DNA of 39,755 bases from positions 1-39,755 of the forward strand of contig DFIR01000100.1 in NCBI GenBank assembly GCA_002372815.1. Direction: 5' to 3'. The stretch is from Lachnospiraceae bacterium UBA3692. Lineage in GTDB: Bacteria > Bacillota > Clostridia > Lachnospirales > Lachnospiraceae. Shown one piece after another: positions 39,409 through 39,755 of the stretch. The notes under the pieces were generated by a model. The model saw only the letters and a program-made list of their open reading frames with translations. It had not been told where the DNA came from and did no database searches. Numbering within the stretch: the stretch's first letter is position 1; each line of letters begins with the position of its first letter. The translations under genes were made by a program, and so were the position numbers.

Positions 39409-39755
39409 GCCGTTTCACTGCCGCTGCAGCACCTCTACCGGCACTCAACCTTCCTGGCACCCCTCTACTGCCGTTTTACTGCCGCTGCAGCACCTCTACC
39501 GGCACTCAACCTTCCTGGCACCCCTCCACTGCCGTTTCTCTGCCGCTACAGCACCTCTACCGGCACTCAAGTAGCAACTTCCTTCCTGGCATCCCTCCAC
39601 TGCCGTTTCACTGCCGCTACAGCATCTCTACCGGCACTCAGATAGCAACTTCATTACCAGCACCCCTCCACTGCCGTTTCACTGCCGCTACAGCATCTCT
39701 ACCGGCACTCAGATAGCAACTTCATTACCAGCACCCCTCTACTGCCGTTTCACTG
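39409..39755. repeat. Hairpin tandem array E, 61- then 71-bp period, runs off window
   Basis: The anchor TCTACCGGCACTCA starts at 39434, 39495, 39556, 39627 and 39698, giving steps of 61, 61, 71 and 71 bases. The longer units carry ten extra bases (AGTAGCAACT or GATAGCAACT). Arms TGCCG and CGGCA flank each CTACAGCAyCTCTAC. Array E shares CGCTACAG...CATCT...CCG with array D and is probably related to it. It continues beyond the window. Confidence 0.93.

Overview
This window looks like GC-rich chromosomal DNA of a Gram-positive anaerobe of the class Clostridia, most like a Lachnospiraceae-type genome. The evidence is a Trp T-box leader, a tetrahydrofolate riboswitch, the DUF2325/DUF3793/flavodoxin trio, a CD1871A-type CXXC mini-protein beside a polyferredoxin membrane protein, MacB/FtsX-type ABC exporters, a choline-binding-type cell-wall protein, lipoproteins and strong AGGAGG ribosome binding sites. 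No tRNA, rRNA, transposase, phage gene or CRISPR array was seen. Taxonomy is inferred from family content only.

Layout. 1-1532: end of ilvD. 1533-2072: a 62-bp hairpin repeat array and a terminator, bracketed by a perfect 27-bp REP-like inverted pair. 2073-5252: ABC exporter 1. 5531-13114: a six-gene minus-strand operon (lysozyme-like protein, nth, MBOAT acyltransferase, SGNH partner, ABC exporter 2). 13293-16012: a Ser/Thr kinase and a two-domain PPK2 on the plus strand. 16077-16580: a 62-bp hairpin array. 16583-22053: ABC exporter 3 with a heptad-repeat lipoprotein. 22383-23790: flavodoxin, DUF3793 and DUF2325 behind a consensus promoter with two metal-type operators. 23950-24310: a 61-bp hairpin array. 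24377-28397: a redox and housekeeping operon (CD1871A mini-protein, 4Fe-4S membrane protein, TlpA, Gfo/Idh, MazG, prolyl-tRNA deacylase, aldo/keto reductase remnant). 28653-30485: secreted amidase. 30670-35605: T-box-controlled trpDCFBA. 35766-36576: folT under a THF riboswitch. 36645-37721: lipoprotein. 37967-39106: diacylglycerol kinase-family gene. 39134-39755: two further hairpin arrays.

How the genes work together. ABC exporters 1 and 3 share an operator-like palindrome placed over the -10 box, so one unseen regulator probably controls both. The trp operon responds to uncharged tRNA-Trp but lacks trpE and trpG. The folate importer gene appears to be switched off translationally by THF.

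The most unusual property of the window is repeated, non-coding, hairpin-forming tandem arrays at the 3' ends of genes. They have almost fixed periods (61, 62 or 71 bp) but mostly unrelated sequences. Two enzymes (MazG and the DagK homologue) also carry low-complexity Gly/Ala-rich insertions, one with visible DNA slippage repeats, which suggests a genome prone to local tandem amplification.
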